From Streptomyces sp. TLI_146 (lineage in GTDB: Bacteria; Actinomycetota; Actinomycetes; Streptomycetales; Streptomycetaceae): DNA of 64,000 nt. The first letter of the stretch is position 1. The number at the start of each line of letters is the position of its first letter. Location of the stretch: assembly GCF_002846415.1 (NCBI RefSeq), contig NZ_PJMX01000001.1, positions 2,976,001 to 3,040,000 of the forward strand, in the 5' to 3' direction. Positions 8,227 to 19,573 of the stretch are shown in pieces. The position numbers and the translations under genes are program-made. The notes below the pieces were generated by a model, which did not search any database, had not been told where the DNA came from, and was given only the letters and a program-made list of their open reading frames with translations.

Positions 8227-9410
8227 CGACTCCGCTGCGGCACCTGCGGGTTCTGGACCTCGCCACCCTCTTCGCCGGGCCGCTCGCGGCGACGATGCTC
8301 GGCGACTTCGGCGCCGAGGTCATCAAGGTCGAGCACCCCCGCCGCCCCGACCCCTCGCGCGGCCACGGCCCCGCCAAGGACGGCGTCGGGCTCTGGTGGA
8401 AGCTGCTCGGCCGCAACAAACGGACGATCACCCTCGATCTGTCCACGCCGGGCGGCCGCGAGACCCTGCTCCGGCTCGCCGCCTCCACCGATGTGATCAT
8501 CGAGAACTTCCGTCCGGGCACCCTGGAGCGCTGGGGCCTGGGCTGGCCCGAACTGGCCGCCGCCAACGACCAGTTGGTACTGGCCCGGGTCACCGGGTTC
8601 GGCCAGTGCGGCCCGTACGCCCACCGCCCCGGCTTCGGCACGCTGGCCGAGGCGATGAGCGGCTTCGCGGCCGTCACCGGCGAGCCGGACGGCCCGCCGA
8701 CGCTGCCGCCGTTCGGCCTCGCGGACTCGATCGCCGCGCTGGCCACCGCGTACGCCGTACTGACCGCTCTCACCGCGCGCGCCGCCACCGGGCGCGGGCA
8801 GGTGATCGACATGGCGATCATCGAGCCGATCCTGACGGTCCTCGGCCCCCAGCCCATCTGGTACGACCAGCTCGGTTACGTCCAGCCGCGCACCGGCAAC
8901 CGCTCCCGCAACAACGCCCCGCGCAACACCTACCGTACGGCGGACGGCAGTTGGCTCGCCGTGTCCACCTCGGCCCAGTCGGTGGCCGAGCGGGTGATGC
9001 GGCTGGTGGGACGCCCGGACCTGATCGGCGAGCCCTGGTTCGCGACCGGCTCGGGGCGGGCCGACCACGCGGACGAGCTGGACGAGGCGGTGGGCGGCTG
9101 GATCGCCCGGCGCACCCGCGAGGAGGCGATGACGGCGTTCGAGAAGGCGGAGGCGGCGATCGCGCCGATCTACGACATCCGCGAGGTGATGACGGATCCC
9201 CAGTACCGCGCGCTGGACACGCTCACCACGGTCGACGACCCGGAGCTGGGCCCGGTCAAGATGCAGAACGTCCTCTTCCGGCTCTCCGAGACCCCGGGCG
9301 CGATCCGCTGGGCGGGCCGCCCGCACGGCGCGGACACGGACGCGGTCCTGACCGAACTGGGCCTGTCCGCCCAGGAGATCACCACGCTGCGCGGGGCGGG
9401 CGCCCTGTGA
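8223..9410 (+). CDS. CaiB/BaiF-family (class III) CoA-transferase
   Basis: A 395-residue class III CoA-transferase, which moves CoA between acyl-CoA and a free carboxylate by way of an enzyme aspartyl-CoA thioester. The family start is clear (LRVLDLATLFAGPLAATMLG, then GAEVIKVEHP), as are NKRTITLDL and VIIENFRPGTLERWGL. The catalytic aspartate should be D168 in PFGLADSIAAL. RGQVIDMAIIEPIL and the NAPRNTYRTADG core follow. Coupled at both ends by GTGA overlaps. Together with the following lyase it suggests activation and cleavage of a hydroxy or dicarboxylic acid, comparable in logic to itaconate or citramalate breakdown; the substrate is not known. Confidence 0.9.
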   Translation: MTTPLRHLRVLDLATLFAGPLAATMLGDFGAEVIKVEHPRRPDPSRGHGPAKDGVGLWWKLLGRNKRTITLDLSTPGGRETLLRLAASTDVIIENFRPGTLERWGLGWPELAAANDQLVLARVTGFGQCGPYAHRPGFGTLAEAMSGFAAVTGEPDGPPTLPPFGLADSIAALATAYAVLTALTARAATGRGQVIDMAIIEPILTVLGPQPIWYDQLGYVQPRTGNRSRNNAPRNTYRTADGSWLAVSTSAQSVAERVMRLVGRPDLIGEPWFATGSGRADHADELDEAVGGWIARRTREEAMTAFEKAEAAIAPIYDIREVMTDPQYRALDTLTTVDDPELGPVKMQNVLFRLSETPGAIRWAGRPHGADTDAVLTELGLSAQEITTLRGAGAL

Positions 9411-10207
9411 CCACCACGATCCCGCTGACCTGGCTGTACGCCCCCGGCGACCGGCCGCAGGTGGTCGAGAAGGCGCTGTCGGCGGGCGCGGACGTGGTGA
9501 TCGTGGACCTGGAGGACGCGGTGGCGCCGGACCGCAAGGAGTACGCCCGGGCGGCGACGGCGGAGCTGCTCGCGGAGCCGCTGTCCACGGCGGTGCACGT
9601 CAGGGTGGCCACGGAGGACGATGTACGAGCTCTGGCCGGGCTCCCTGGCCTGGCGGGCCTGCGGCTGCCGAAGGTCACCCATGCCCACCAGGTCCAGCAC
9701 ATCGCGGCCCTGGCGCCCGGCGTCCCGCTGTATCCGCTCCTGGAGAGCGCGCTGGGAATCGAGCACGCCTACGCGATCGCCGCCGCGCACCCTTCGGTGC
9801 GGGGGATCGCCCTCGGCGAGGCGGACCTCTGCGCGGATCTGGGCGTACGCGACGAGGTGGGCCTGGACTGGTCGCGGAGCCGGGTGGTGGTGGCGGCGCG
9901 GGCGGCGGGGCTGGCCCCGCCCGCGCAGTCGGTGTACCGGCACATCACCGATCTCGCGGGCCTGGCCGCGTCCTGCGCGCACGGGCGCGCGCTCGGCTTC
10001 CTGGGGCGGGCGGCGATCCATCCGGCGCAGCTGCCGGTGATCGAGCGCGCCTATCTGCCGCCGCCGTCGGAGGTGGCCGCGGCGGAGGAGATCCTCACGG
10101 CGTCACCGACCGACACGGGCGCGCTGGCGCTGCCGGACGGGCGTTTCGTGGACGCGGCGGTGCTGGATGCCGCGCGACGCACGGTGGCGCTGTCCCACCG
10201 GCGGTGA
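9407..10207 (+). CDS. HpcH/HpaI aldolase, CitE-like (acyl-CoA) lyase
   Basis: A 266-residue CitE/malyl-CoA-lyase-like TIM-barrel protein that should make or break a carbon-carbon bond in a beta-hydroxyacyl compound. The family motif LYAPGDRP opens the protein, followed by ADVVIVDLEDAVAPDRK. The presumed metal ligands are E113 in LLESALGIEHA and D140 in ALGEADLCADLG. GFLGRAAIHPAQLPVI near the C-terminus is also typical. It starts at a GTG overlapping the CoA-transferase stop and is last in the operon; a palindromic repeat follows. CitE-like single proteins usually act on free CoA esters (malyl-, citramalyl- or methylmalyl-CoA), which fits the adjacent CoA-transferase. Confidence 0.9.
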   Translation: MTTTIPLTWLYAPGDRPQVVEKALSAGADVVIVDLEDAVAPDRKEYARAATAELLAEPLSTAVHVRVATEDDVRALAGLPGLAGLRLPKVTHAHQVQHIAALAPGVPLYPLLESALGIEHAYAIAAAHPSVRGIALGEADLCADLGVRDEVGLDWSRSRVVVAARAAGLAPPAQSVYRHITDLAGLAASCAHGRALGFLGRAAIHPAQLPVIERAYLPPPSEVAAAEEILTASPTDTGALALPDGRFVDAAVLDAARRTVALSHRR

Positions 10208-10448
10208 CGGTGAGCGGAGCCCGGTGTTCGTCTGCGGGTGGTGGGTGGCTGGTCGCGCAGTTCCCCGCGCCCCTTAGGTGCCGCTGCGCGGCAATCCCCT
10301 GGGCGGCCCGAAGGGACGCTTCCAGGGGCGCGGGGAACTGCGCGAGCAACCCACCACCGGCCCGCAGACAAACACCGGGCCGAAAAGGGGCGCGGGGAAC
10401 TGCGCGAGCAACCCACCACACACCCGCAGACGAACCCCGGGCCAGGGC
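10208..10448. repeat. Intergenic palindromic repeat, locus 1 (three arms)
   Basis: One forward arm of the element (GTCGCGCAGTTCCCCGCG, core 10251-10274) is followed by two reverse arms (10324-10345 and 10386-10408). Each arm is flanked by the same TCTGCGGG-type sequence or its complement; the repeat itself spans about 10228-10435. It fills the gap between the convergent lyase and lgt genes and could fold into a long hairpin acting as a two-way terminator. Confidence 0.85.
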
Positions 10449-11381
10449 TCAGCCCTTGCTGCTCGTCCCGTTCTCGGACGGCACCGACTTCTCCGCCTCG
10501 TCCGCGGGCGCGTCCTCGGAGGGGGCGTCCTCGGACGGCGCATCCGGCTCCGACTGCGGCTCCGCGCCGGCCACCGGCTCCACAACCGCCTCCCGCCCCG
10601 GCCGCACCCGCGAAGAAATCACGATGTACGTCACGGCGAGCACGAACACCGTGATCGCGGTCCAGTCGTTGAGGCGCAGCCCCAGCACGTGGTGGGCCTC
10701 GTCGACCCGCATGTACTCGATCCAGCCGCGCCCCACGCAGTACGCCGCGACGTACAGCGCGAACGCCCGGCCGTGGCCCAGCTTGAAGCGGCGGTCGGCC
10801 CAGATGACCAGGAAGCCGACGCCGAGGCACCACAGCGACTCGTACAGGAAGGTCGGGTGGTAGGTGCCCGCGACCCGGTTCGTGCCCTCGCTGATCTTCA
10901 GCGCCCACGGCACATCGGTCGGCTTGCCGTACAGCTCCTGGTTGAACCAGTTGCCCCAGCGGCCCACCGCCTGGGCGAAGGCGATACCAGGGGCCAGCGC
11001 GTCGGCCCACGCCGGCAGCGGGATGCCCCGGCGGCGGCAGCCGATCCACGCGCCCACCGCGCCGAACGCGATCGCGCCCCAGATGCCGAGCCCGCCCTGC
11101 CAGATCTTGAAGGCGTCGACCCAGTCCTCACCGTCGCTGAAGTACAGCTGGTAGTCGGTGATGACGTGGTAGAGCCGACCGCCGACGAGACCGAAGGGCA
11201 CCGCCCAGACGGCGATGTCGGCCACGGTGCCGGCTTGGCCGCCCCGGGCGATCCAGCGCTTGTTGCCGTACCAGACGGCGACGAAGACACCGATGATGAT
11301 GCAGAAGGCGTAGCCGCGCAGCGGGATCGGTCCGAGATGGATCACGCCGGTGGACGGGCTGGGAATGAAGGCGAGGTTCAT
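10449..11381 (-). CDS. lgt: Prolipoprotein diacylglyceryl transferase
   Basis: Lgt moves diacylglycerol from phosphatidylglycerol to the lipobox cysteine of prolipoproteins at the inner face of the membrane. The 310-residue protein has about seven membrane segments and the family motifs GRLYHVITDY, GRWGNWFNQELYG (Lgt signature region) and HPTFLYESLW. The ATG at 11381 starts MNLAFIPSPSTGVIHLG, the usual N-terminus; longer upstream reading in frame is basic and unlike the family. The last 45 residues or so are an added acidic, Pro/Ser-rich tail with a repeated APSED unit, absent from short bacterial Lgt proteins. LspA, the next enzyme of the pathway, is encoded at 48433-48999. Confidence 0.96.
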   Translation of the reverse strand: MNLAFIPSPSTGVIHLGPIPLRGYAFCIIIGVFVAVWYGNKRWIARGGQAGTVADIAVWAVPFGLVGGRLYHVITDYQLYFSDGEDWVDAFKIWQGGLGIWGAIAFGAVGAWIGCRRRGIPLPAWADALAPGIAFAQAVGRWGNWFNQELYGKPTDVPWALKISEGTNRVAGTYHPTFLYESLWCLGVGFLVIWADRRFKLGHGRAFALYVAAYCVGRGWIEYMRVDEAHHVLGLRLNDWTAITVFVLAVTYIVISSRVRPGREAVVEPVAGAEPQSEPDAPSEDAPSEDAPADEAEKSVPSENGTSSKG

Positions 11382-11463
11382 GGCAGGGTCGACGCTACCT
11401 TGCCGGGCGGGCGGTCGGACCACCCACCCGGCAACTTCTGAGTAACGAGCGGGACGGCAGCGG

Positions 11464-12435
11464 CTAGGGGGCCTCGTGGGCCGGAACCGCCTTGCTCGGG
11501 TGGACCCCCGCCGGGGCCTTCTTCGGGGCCGTGCCCGGGGCGCGCCCGTGCTTCGGCGCCCCGTCCTCGGCGGGCGCCCCCGCCGGCGGCGAGCTCGGGG
11601 CACCCGGCGTCGCCGCTCCCGGCTTCGACGGCGAAGCCGCCCCCGGCTGCTTGCCCTTGTTCGCCTCGGCGACCCACTTCTTCAGGTTCGCCGGGCTGAT
11701 CTGCTCGCTGCCCTTCTGCGGGAAGACCGACTCCCCGTTCAGCTGGACCGTCGGCGTACCGTTGAAGCCGCCCTTCTGGAAGGCGTCGTTGGACTTGGTG
11801 ACCCAGCTGTCGTGCTTGCCCTCCTCCACGCAGGAGCGGAAGGCGGCCGTGTCCAGGCCGGGGACCTTCTGGGCCAGCTCGATCAGCTTGCTGTTCTTCC
11901 CGTACGCGTCGTCCGTCTCCTTGGGCTGGTTCGTGTAGAGCACGTCGTGGTACGCCGGGAACTTCCCGGCGTCCTGTGCGCAGCCCGCCGCGTTCGCCGC
12001 GTGCAGCGAGCCGCTGCCGCCGAGGTTGTGGTCGATCAGGGTGGCGAGGTGGTACTGGACGCGGATCTGGCCGCTGCCCTCCAGCTCGTGGACCGTGGAC
12101 CGGAAGCTGTTCTCGAACGCGGCGCAGGCCGGGCAGCGGAAGTCCTCCCAGACCGTGAGCGTGGACGGCGCGTCGGCGGCGCCCACCGGGATGGCCAGCT
12201 TGTCCTTGCCCTCGGTGCCGGTCGGCGCGAGCAGCGGGCCCGCCGTGCTCTTCTTGCCGTCGCTCTTGGTGTTGGCCGCGATCACGCCGATCACGGCGGC
12301 CAGCCCGAGGACGCACACCACCGCCGCGGCGACGATCATCGTGCGTCTGCGGCGGTCCTGGGACCGCTGCCGCTCGCGCTCCTGGGCCAGCCGCTCGCGG
12401 GCCGTTCTCTTGCCTTCTTGGTTCTTCTCGCTCAC
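11464..12435 (-). CDS. Membrane-anchored DsbA-like thioredoxin-fold protein
   Basis: A 323-residue protein with a very basic cytoplasmic N-terminus, one membrane segment at about residues 33-54, and an extracytoplasmic DsbA-like domain. The redox motif CPAC is at residues 101-104 (EDFRCPACAAF), and a GTPTVQLNG segment near 225 supplies the cis-proline loop. The last 75 residues are rich in Pro, Ala, Gly and Lys and probably disordered. The GTG at 12435 is preferred over an in-frame upstream start that adds 18 residues. Probably forms or repairs disulfides in exported proteins; a second protein of this type is at 41281-42093. Confidence 0.88.
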   Translation of the reverse strand: MSEKNQEGKRTARERLAQERERQRSQDRRRRTMIVAAAVVCVLGLAAVIGVIAANTKSDGKKSTAGPLLAPTGTEGKDKLAIPVGAADAPSTLTVWEDFRCPACAAFENSFRSTVHELEGSGQIRVQYHLATLIDHNLGGSGSLHAANAAGCAQDAGKFPAYHDVLYTNQPKETDDAYGKNSKLIELAQKVPGLDTAAFRSCVEEGKHDSWVTKSNDAFQKGGFNGTPTVQLNGESVFPQKGSEQISPANLKKWVAEANKGKQPGAASPSKPGAATPGAPSSPPAGAPAEDGAPKHGRAPGTAPKKAPAGVHPSKAVPAHEAP

Positions 12436-12566
12436 ACCCGCAAAACGAACCGGGGAGGCACCCACGTGCCTCCCCGGCGCGATATCCACCCGTACGAGCT
12501 AACGCGCTCCGGGTCCGCCCCTACCCGGGCAGGGTTACGGAGCGTTGCGGCGGACGGCCTACACCC

Positions 12567-13378
12567 TTACGGCGTACGGCGTACGCCCCGCGCGAGTTCA
12601 CCCGCGAGGGCGCGCACGGCGGCGAGTCCGCTCACGTGGTCCGGCGCGTCAAGGAGGCGCTGGACGAAGGCCGAGCCGACGATCACGCCGTCGGAGAAGG
12701 CCGCGACCTCCCGGGCCTGCTCCGCGTTGGAGACGCCGAGGCCGACGCAGACCGGCAGGTCGGTGGTGGCCCGGGTGCGCCGCACCAGGTCCTCGGCCTG
12801 CGCGCCGACCGACGCGCGCGTGCCGGTGACACCCATCAGGGACGCCGCGTACACGAAGCCGGAGCCGGCGGCCGTGATCTTCGCGAGCCGCTCGTCCTTG
12901 CTGCTGGGCGCGACCACGAAGACCGTGCCGAGCCCGTGCTTGTCGGCGTGCTCGCGCCACAGCGCGGACTCCTGGACCGGCAGGTCGGGCAGGATGCAGC
13001 CGGCGCCGCCCGCCTCGGCGAGCTCCGCGGTGAAGCGCTCCACGCCGTACCGGTCGATGGGGTTCCAGTACGTCATCACCAGGACCGGCTTGCCGGTGGC
13101 GGCATGGGCCTCGCGGACCGTGCGCAGCACGTCGGCGATCTTCACCCCGCCCTTGAGCGCGATGTCGTCGGCGGTCTGGATGACCGGTCCGTCCAGGACC
13201 GGGTCGCTGTGCGGCAGCCCGACCTCGACCACGTCCGCGCCGCCGTCGAAGACGGCCTTGATCGCCTCGATGCCGCCCTCGACGGTCGGGAACCCGGCCG
13301 GCAGGTAGGCGATGAGCGCGGCCCGGTCCTCGGCCTTCGCCTTGGCGAGGGTGTCGCTCAGCAGTTGTACGTTCCCGC

Positions 13379-13382
<4 letters not shown>
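12567..13382 (-). CDS. trpA: Tryptophan synthase alpha subunit
   Basis: TrpA cleaves indole-3-glycerol phosphate to indole and glyceraldehyde 3-phosphate; indole then passes to TrpB. The 271-residue TIM barrel shows the signature [18 protein letters not shown] with the catalytic Glu and Asp, [11 protein letters not shown], and the phosphate-binding GVTGTR and GLGVSNAEQ. It starts at a GTG (13382) overlapping the trpB stop as GTGA, so translation of the two subunits is coupled. Last gene of the trpC-trpM-trpB-trpA run. Confidence 0.97.
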
Positions 13383-14632
<1,250 letters not shown>

Positions 14633-14795
14633 GGGGATACCTCCCCGGGGCGTCATGGCCCCGGTCCTGGGTTACGTGTGGTCACGGGTTCGCCCAGGCG
14701 CCGTAGAACATGATCTGGGTGCGCGACAGCAGGCCGTGGTGGGCTGGTCGCGCAGTTCCCCGCGCCCCTACGGGGCGCTCACGCTCGGGCGGCGC
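14633..14795. repeat. Palindromic repeat half-element inside the trp run, locus 2
   Basis: A single forward arm, GTCGCGCAGTTCCCCGCG and neighbours (about 14746-14769), follows CCGTGGTGGG. The reverse arm is missing apart from GGGGCG just after. It lies between trpM and trpB, the only locus inside a probable operon, where it might attenuate or process the transcript. Confidence 0.75.
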
Positions 14796-14942
14796 TCAAG
14801 GCAAGCCGCGCCATCGCATCCCGTTGACCTGGCCCGGCTCGTCGCCGATCACGTAGCGCACCCGGCGCCCGTGCACCCGGCGCGCCGGAGCGCGGCAGCC
14901 GCGCGGGCGGCAGCCGGGGGCGAGACGGGCGGCAATGGGCAT
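14796..14942 (-). CDS. trpM: TrpM-like small protein of the trp cluster
   Basis: A 48-codon frame beginning eight bases after the trpC stop, with GGACGGAA upstream. The protein is very basic and ends in RRVRYVIGDEPGQVNGMRW. This resembles TrpM, a small protein between trpC and trpB in Streptomyces coelicolor reported to modulate tryptophan supply and development. Two cysteines lie in a GCRPRGCRAP segment. Identification rests on position and my recollection of the family; a longer frame starting upstream would run into trpC. Confidence 0.72.
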   Translation of the reverse strand: MPIAARLAPGCRPRGCRAPARRVHGRRVRYVIGDEPGQVNGMRWRGLP

Positions 14943-14949
14943 GGTGAGG

Positions 14950-15759
14950 TCAGTTCCGTCCGTGGCGCAGGGCCGGGTGGGCGCCCGCGGCGACCAAGTC
15001 CGCGACGGCCCCACGGGGGTCCTTGCCCGTGACCAGGGACTCGCCGACCAGGACGGCGTCCGCGCCGGCGTTGGCGTACGCGATCAGGTCGTGCGGGCCG
15101 CGCACACCGGACTCGGCGATCTTCACGATGTGCGAGGGGATCTCGGGGGCGACGCGCTCGAAGACGGTGCGGTCGACCTTGAGGGTCTTCAGGTCGCGCG
15201 CGTTGACGCCGATGATCTTGGCGCCCGCGTCGACCGCCCGCTCGACCTCGTCCTCGTCGTGCACCTCGACCAGCGGGGTGAGCCCGATGGACTCGGCCCG
15301 CTCGATCAGCGAGACCAGCGCGGGCTGCTCCAGGGCGGCGACGATCAGGAGCGCCAGGTCGGCCCCGTACGCCCGGGCCTCCCACAGCTGGTACGCGGTG
15401 ACGATGAAGTCCTTGCGCAGCACCGGGATGTCGACCTTGGCCCGGACGGCCTCCAGGTCGGCGAGCGAGCCGCCGAAGCGGCGCTCCTCAGTGAGCACGG
15501 AGATGACGGCGGCGCCGCCCGCCTCGTAGTCGGCGGCGAGACCGGCCGGGTCCGCGATGGCCGCGAGGGCGCCCTTGGACGGGCTGGAGCGCTTGACCTC
15601 GCAGATGACCTTGACGCCGTCGCCGCGCAGGGCCGCGACGCCGTCCCGAGCCTGGGGCGCCTTGGCGGCGCGCTCCTTGAGCTCGTCGAGGCCGACCCGC
15701 GCCTGCCGCTCCGCCAGATCGGCGCGGACGCCCTCGATGATCTCGTCGAGCACACTCAC
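14950..15759 (-). CDS. trpC: Indole-3-glycerol phosphate synthase
   Basis: TrpC closes the indole ring from carboxyphenylaminodeoxyribulose phosphate. The 269-residue single-domain protein has [11 protein letters not shown] (catalytic Lys), [12 protein letters not shown] and [11 protein letters not shown], followed by ESGVRGPHD. It is not fused to TrpF, as in enteric bacteria; PriA at 21618-22352 is expected to supply that step. The GTG at 15759 has GGAAGGGGG about 10 bases upstream. Confidence 0.97.
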   Translation of the reverse strand: MSVLDEIIEGVRADLAERQARVGLDELKERAAKAPQARDGVAALRGDGVKVICEVKRSSPSKGALAAIADPAGLAADYEAGGAAVISVLTEERRFGGSLADLEAVRAKVDIPVLRKDFIVTAYQLWEARAYGADLALLIVAALEQPALVSLIERAESIGLTPLVEVHDEDEVERAVDAGAKIIGVNARDLKTLKVDRTVFERVAPEIPSHIVKIAESGVRGPHDLIAYANAGADAVLVGESLVTGKDPRGAVADLVAAGAHPALRHGRN

Positions 15760-15907
15760 GCGAGCGGCCCCCTTCCAGGACGGTGACGTTGACGATCGGC
15801 CAGGATCAGCCATGACGATGGTATCCGCCCCGAGGCGAAGGGCTCGCATCCGGTTGACGTCCGTCCCACTCTTCGGACAGCCGGGACGTGGGGAGATATA
15901 CGGAATG

Positions 15908-16366
15908 TCACGGCGCCAGCACAGACCCGAACGGTAGATTCCGGACAACTGAGAAGACCAGCAGCACCGCGCCGATCCCCCACCAATGGGCGTCCTTGAG
16001 GTCCACACGGAAGGGCAGCCCGCGCGCGGCGCGCACGGCCCAGACCACCCAGAGGACCGCGAAGAGCACATAACCGGCCACCGCGAGCGCGTTGGCCCCG
16101 AGGGCCGCGCCAAAGTGGCCGGTGATGAAGGCGTGGGCGCTGCGCAGACCGCCGCAGCCCGGGCAGTAGATCCCGGTGAGGCGCAGCAGCGGGCAGACGG
16201 GGTAGTGGCCGGGCTCGTTCGGGTCGACCGCGCCCACGTACGCGAAGGCGGCGGCGACCCCCGCGAGGGTGCCCAGCGGCACGAGGAGCCGGCGCGCGGC
16301 GGCGGGGGCCGCCGGGGCGGGCGTCGGGGTCGGGGTGGCGTCCACGCGGTGATTGTCCCCGTTCAC
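15908..16366 (-). CDS. DUF2752 small membrane protein
   Basis: A protein of about 152 residues with three hydrophobic segments. The DUF2752 hallmark [16 protein letters not shown] follows [10 protein letters not shown]. An N-terminal Thr-Pro/Ala-rich stretch precedes the first membrane segment. The function of this family is unknown; the paired cysteines could bind metal or form a disulfide. A start at GTG 16345 is equally possible (GGGGA lies 10 bases before it). Located upstream of trpC in the same orientation, 148 bases away. Confidence 0.75.
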   Translation of the reverse strand: MNGDNHRVDATPTPTPAPAAPAAARRLLVPLGTLAGVAAAFAYVGAVDPNEPGHYPVCPLLRLTGIYCPGCGGLRSAHAFITGHFGAALGANALAVAGYVLFAVLWVVWAVRAARGLPFRVDLKDAHWWGIGAVLLVFSVVRNLPFGSVLAP

Positions 16367-16422
16367 GCGGAGAGGCGCAGCCCCAGGGGGCCGCGCCTCG
16401 TCCAGGTGGAGCGTCCGTTGCC

Positions 16423-16695
16423 TCAGCGGGCCTCGGCGAGGCGGGCGCGGGCCTTGAGACCGGCCTCCTCGCGGGCCGCGGTCATCTCGGGGGACTCCTT
16501 GGGGGTGCCGAGACCGGCCATCTTCATGACGCCGCCGACGACGCCGCCGAGGAGGGTGAGCGCCGTACCCGCCCAGAAGCCGATCGGGTTGGCGGCGACG
16601 ATGAAGACCGAGGCCACGCAAAAGCCGATGAAGGAGATGATGACACCGGTCCAGGCGGCCGGGGTGTGTCCGTGGCCGCCGCTGCTGCCCGCCAT
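16423..16695 (-). CDS. HGxxPAAW-family small membrane protein
   Basis: A 90-residue protein beginning MAGSSGGHGHTPAAWTGV, the named HGxxPAAW motif, followed by two membrane segments (GVIISFIGFCVASVFIVAA and GFWAGTALTLLGGVVGGVM) and a charged C-terminal tail. The ATG at 16695 has GAGGAG just upstream. This family accompanies trp genes in streptomycetes; its role is not known to me. Confidence 0.85.
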   Translation of the reverse strand: MAGSSGGHGHTPAAWTGVIISFIGFCVASVFIVAANPIGFWAGTALTLLGGVVGGVMKMAGLGTPKESPEMTAAREEAGLKARARLAEAR

Positions 16696-16826
16696 GAGTT
16701 GCTCCTCGTTGGTGAATCTCTGGGTCGCGGAGTCGGCCGCCCAGTCCGGGGACGGGGACCGCTCACCGACCATTGTCGCCCACCCGTACGGGTGCCCCGA
16801 GCCTGGGGTCGCCGCCGTGGGGGAGC

Positions 16827-17468
16827 TCACACTCCGGTCGGGTCCTCGCCCCGGTCCAGAGCCTTCCACAGCTCCTCGGGCCGCTCCGGGTCCTTGGCCG
16901 GACGGGCCTTGCGGGCCCGGGGGCTGCCGTCGCGTTCGTAGCGCCCGCCCATCGCGGGCCAGGCGGCGCCGAACCGCAGCGCGAGCAGCCCGGCGACCAG
17001 CAGCAGCAGGCCGCCCGCGAAGGTGACGTAGGGCCAGGCGGTGTGGGTGAGGCCGCTGATGGTCTCGGCGGCGTCGCCGCTGGTCCTGGCGGCCTTCTCG
17101 TCCAGCGCGGAGCTGTCGTCGGCGCCGAGGAAGGCGGCGAGCGCGGCCCCGGCGCCGCTCAGCGCGAGCAGCCCGGAGACGAGGAGGCGGCCGGCCCGGC
17201 GGACCGCGAAGACCGCGACGAGCGCGGCGAGCCCGACTATGGCGAGCGCGGCGGGCACGCCCGTCACGTTCTGCCCGGTGGCCCGCAGCGGCACGGAGCC
17301 GCCCCCGACCGCGGCGTGGCCCTCGGCCCAGGTCTGCCCGGAGGCGAGCAGGACGACGGCGGCGCCGACCGCGCCGAAGAGCAGCGCGGCGGCGAGGGTA
17401 CGACGGCCGCCGCCACGGGCGGGTGACGCGGATTCGGCACGCGACTGGGGTACGGGTACGGCACTCAC
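16827..17468 (-). CDS. Trp-biosynthesis-associated membrane protein (TIGR02234-like)
   Basis: About 213 residues with four predicted membrane segments (AAALLFGAVGAAVVLLA, GVPAALAIVGLAALVAVFAV, LLVSGLLALSGAGAALAAF, YVTFAGGLLLLVAGLLAL), a conserved SGQTWAEG early loop, and a charged C-terminal tail ending near ELWKALDRGEDPT. It matches the actinobacterial family found next to trpE and is probably cotranscribed with it. A GTG at 17477 is an alternative start. Role unknown; a link to tryptophan uptake or sensing is only suggested by position. Confidence 0.85.
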   Translation of the reverse strand: MSAVPVPQSRAESASPARGGGRRTLAAALLFGAVGAAVVLLASGQTWAEGHAAVGGGSVPLRATGQNVTGVPAALAIVGLAALVAVFAVRRAGRLLVSGLLALSGAGAALAAFLGADDSSALDEKAARTSGDAAETISGLTHTAWPYVTFAGGLLLLVAGLLALRFGAAWPAMGGRYERDGSPRARKARPAKDPERPEELWKALDRGEDPTGV

Positions 17469-17640
17469 GTACTCCACTATCGCCTGCGCGGCGGTGATCT
17501 TGTCAGCCGGGGGCGGATTTATGGCGCGAACAGTTCGGCTGCGGACCGTGGGTGGCTGGTCGCGCAGTTCCCCGCGCCCCTAGGTATTCAGGGGCGCGGG
17601 GAACTGCGCGAGCAACCACAGACGGTCCGCAGCCGAAGCA
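17469..17640. repeat. Intergenic palindromic repeat, locus 3 (complete)
   Basis: A nearly perfect inverted repeat at 17539-17632: the forward arm, with core GTCGCGCAGTTCCCCGCG, and its reverse complement flank a loop of about 6 bases (GGTATT). The outer arms CTGCGGACCGT and ACGGTCCGCAG also pair. It sits between trpE and the associated membrane protein gene on the same strand, so it may act as a partial terminator or a 3'-end stabiliser. Confidence 0.85.
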
Positions 17641-19125
<1,485 letters not shown>

Positions 19126-19134
19126 GGCGCGACC

Positions 19135-19491
19135 CTACTGACCGGCGGCGGGCAGCAGGACGTCGGCGTCGAAGCATGTCCGATCCCCGGTGTGGCAGGC
19201 CGCCCCGACCTGGTCGACCTTGACGAGGAGGGTGTCCCCGTCACAGTCCAGCGCGACGGACTTCACGTGCTGGAAATGCCCGGAAGTGTCCCCCTTCACC
19301 CAGTACTCGTTCCGGCTGCGCGACCAGTAGGTGCAGCGGCCGGTGGTCAGGGTGCGGTGCAGGGCCTCGTCGTCCATCCAGCCGAGCATGAGCACCTCGC
19401 CGGTGTCGTACTGCTGGGCGATGGCCGGGACCAGTCCATCGGCGGTCCGCTTCAGGCGGGCGGCGACGGCGGGGTCGAGAGTGCTGGTCAT
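19135..19491 (-). CDS. hisI: Phosphoribosyl-AMP cyclohydrolase
   Basis: HisI opens the purine ring of phosphoribosyl-AMP. At 118 residues it is the single-domain form, without HisE. Family motifs are [27 protein letters not shown] and the zinc site [14 protein letters not shown] with [12 protein letters not shown], where three cysteines are conserved. The ATG at 19491 begins [10 protein letters not shown]. It is divergent from the neighbouring plus-strand gene across 82 bases, which should hold both promoters. Confidence 0.96.
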   Translation of the reverse strand: MTSTLDPAVAARLKRTADGLVPAIAQQYDTGEVLMLGWMDDEALHRTLTTGRCTYWSRSRNEYWVKGDTSGHFQHVKSVALDCDGDTLLVKVDQVGAACHTGDRTCFDADVLLPAAGQ

Positions 19492-19573
19492 GGCCCCATT
19501 GTGCCGTGGCCCGGGGGCGCTCCGGCGGTGCGTCCACTGGGCGGACGGGGGTACGGGTCGTACGCTGGCCCCC

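Noticed and set aside
2466..10207. Protein ADP-ribosylation toxin-antitoxin or phage defence island
   Set aside because: No transferase (DraT-, ART- or DarT-like) is present, and the partner genes are metabolic (kinase, CoA-transferase, lyase). No mobile element or defence gene surrounds it.
15760..15907. Trp-rich leader peptide and attenuator before trpC
   Set aside because: No run of Trp codons or paired hairpins was found; trpE also has no room for one, being nine bases from hisI.
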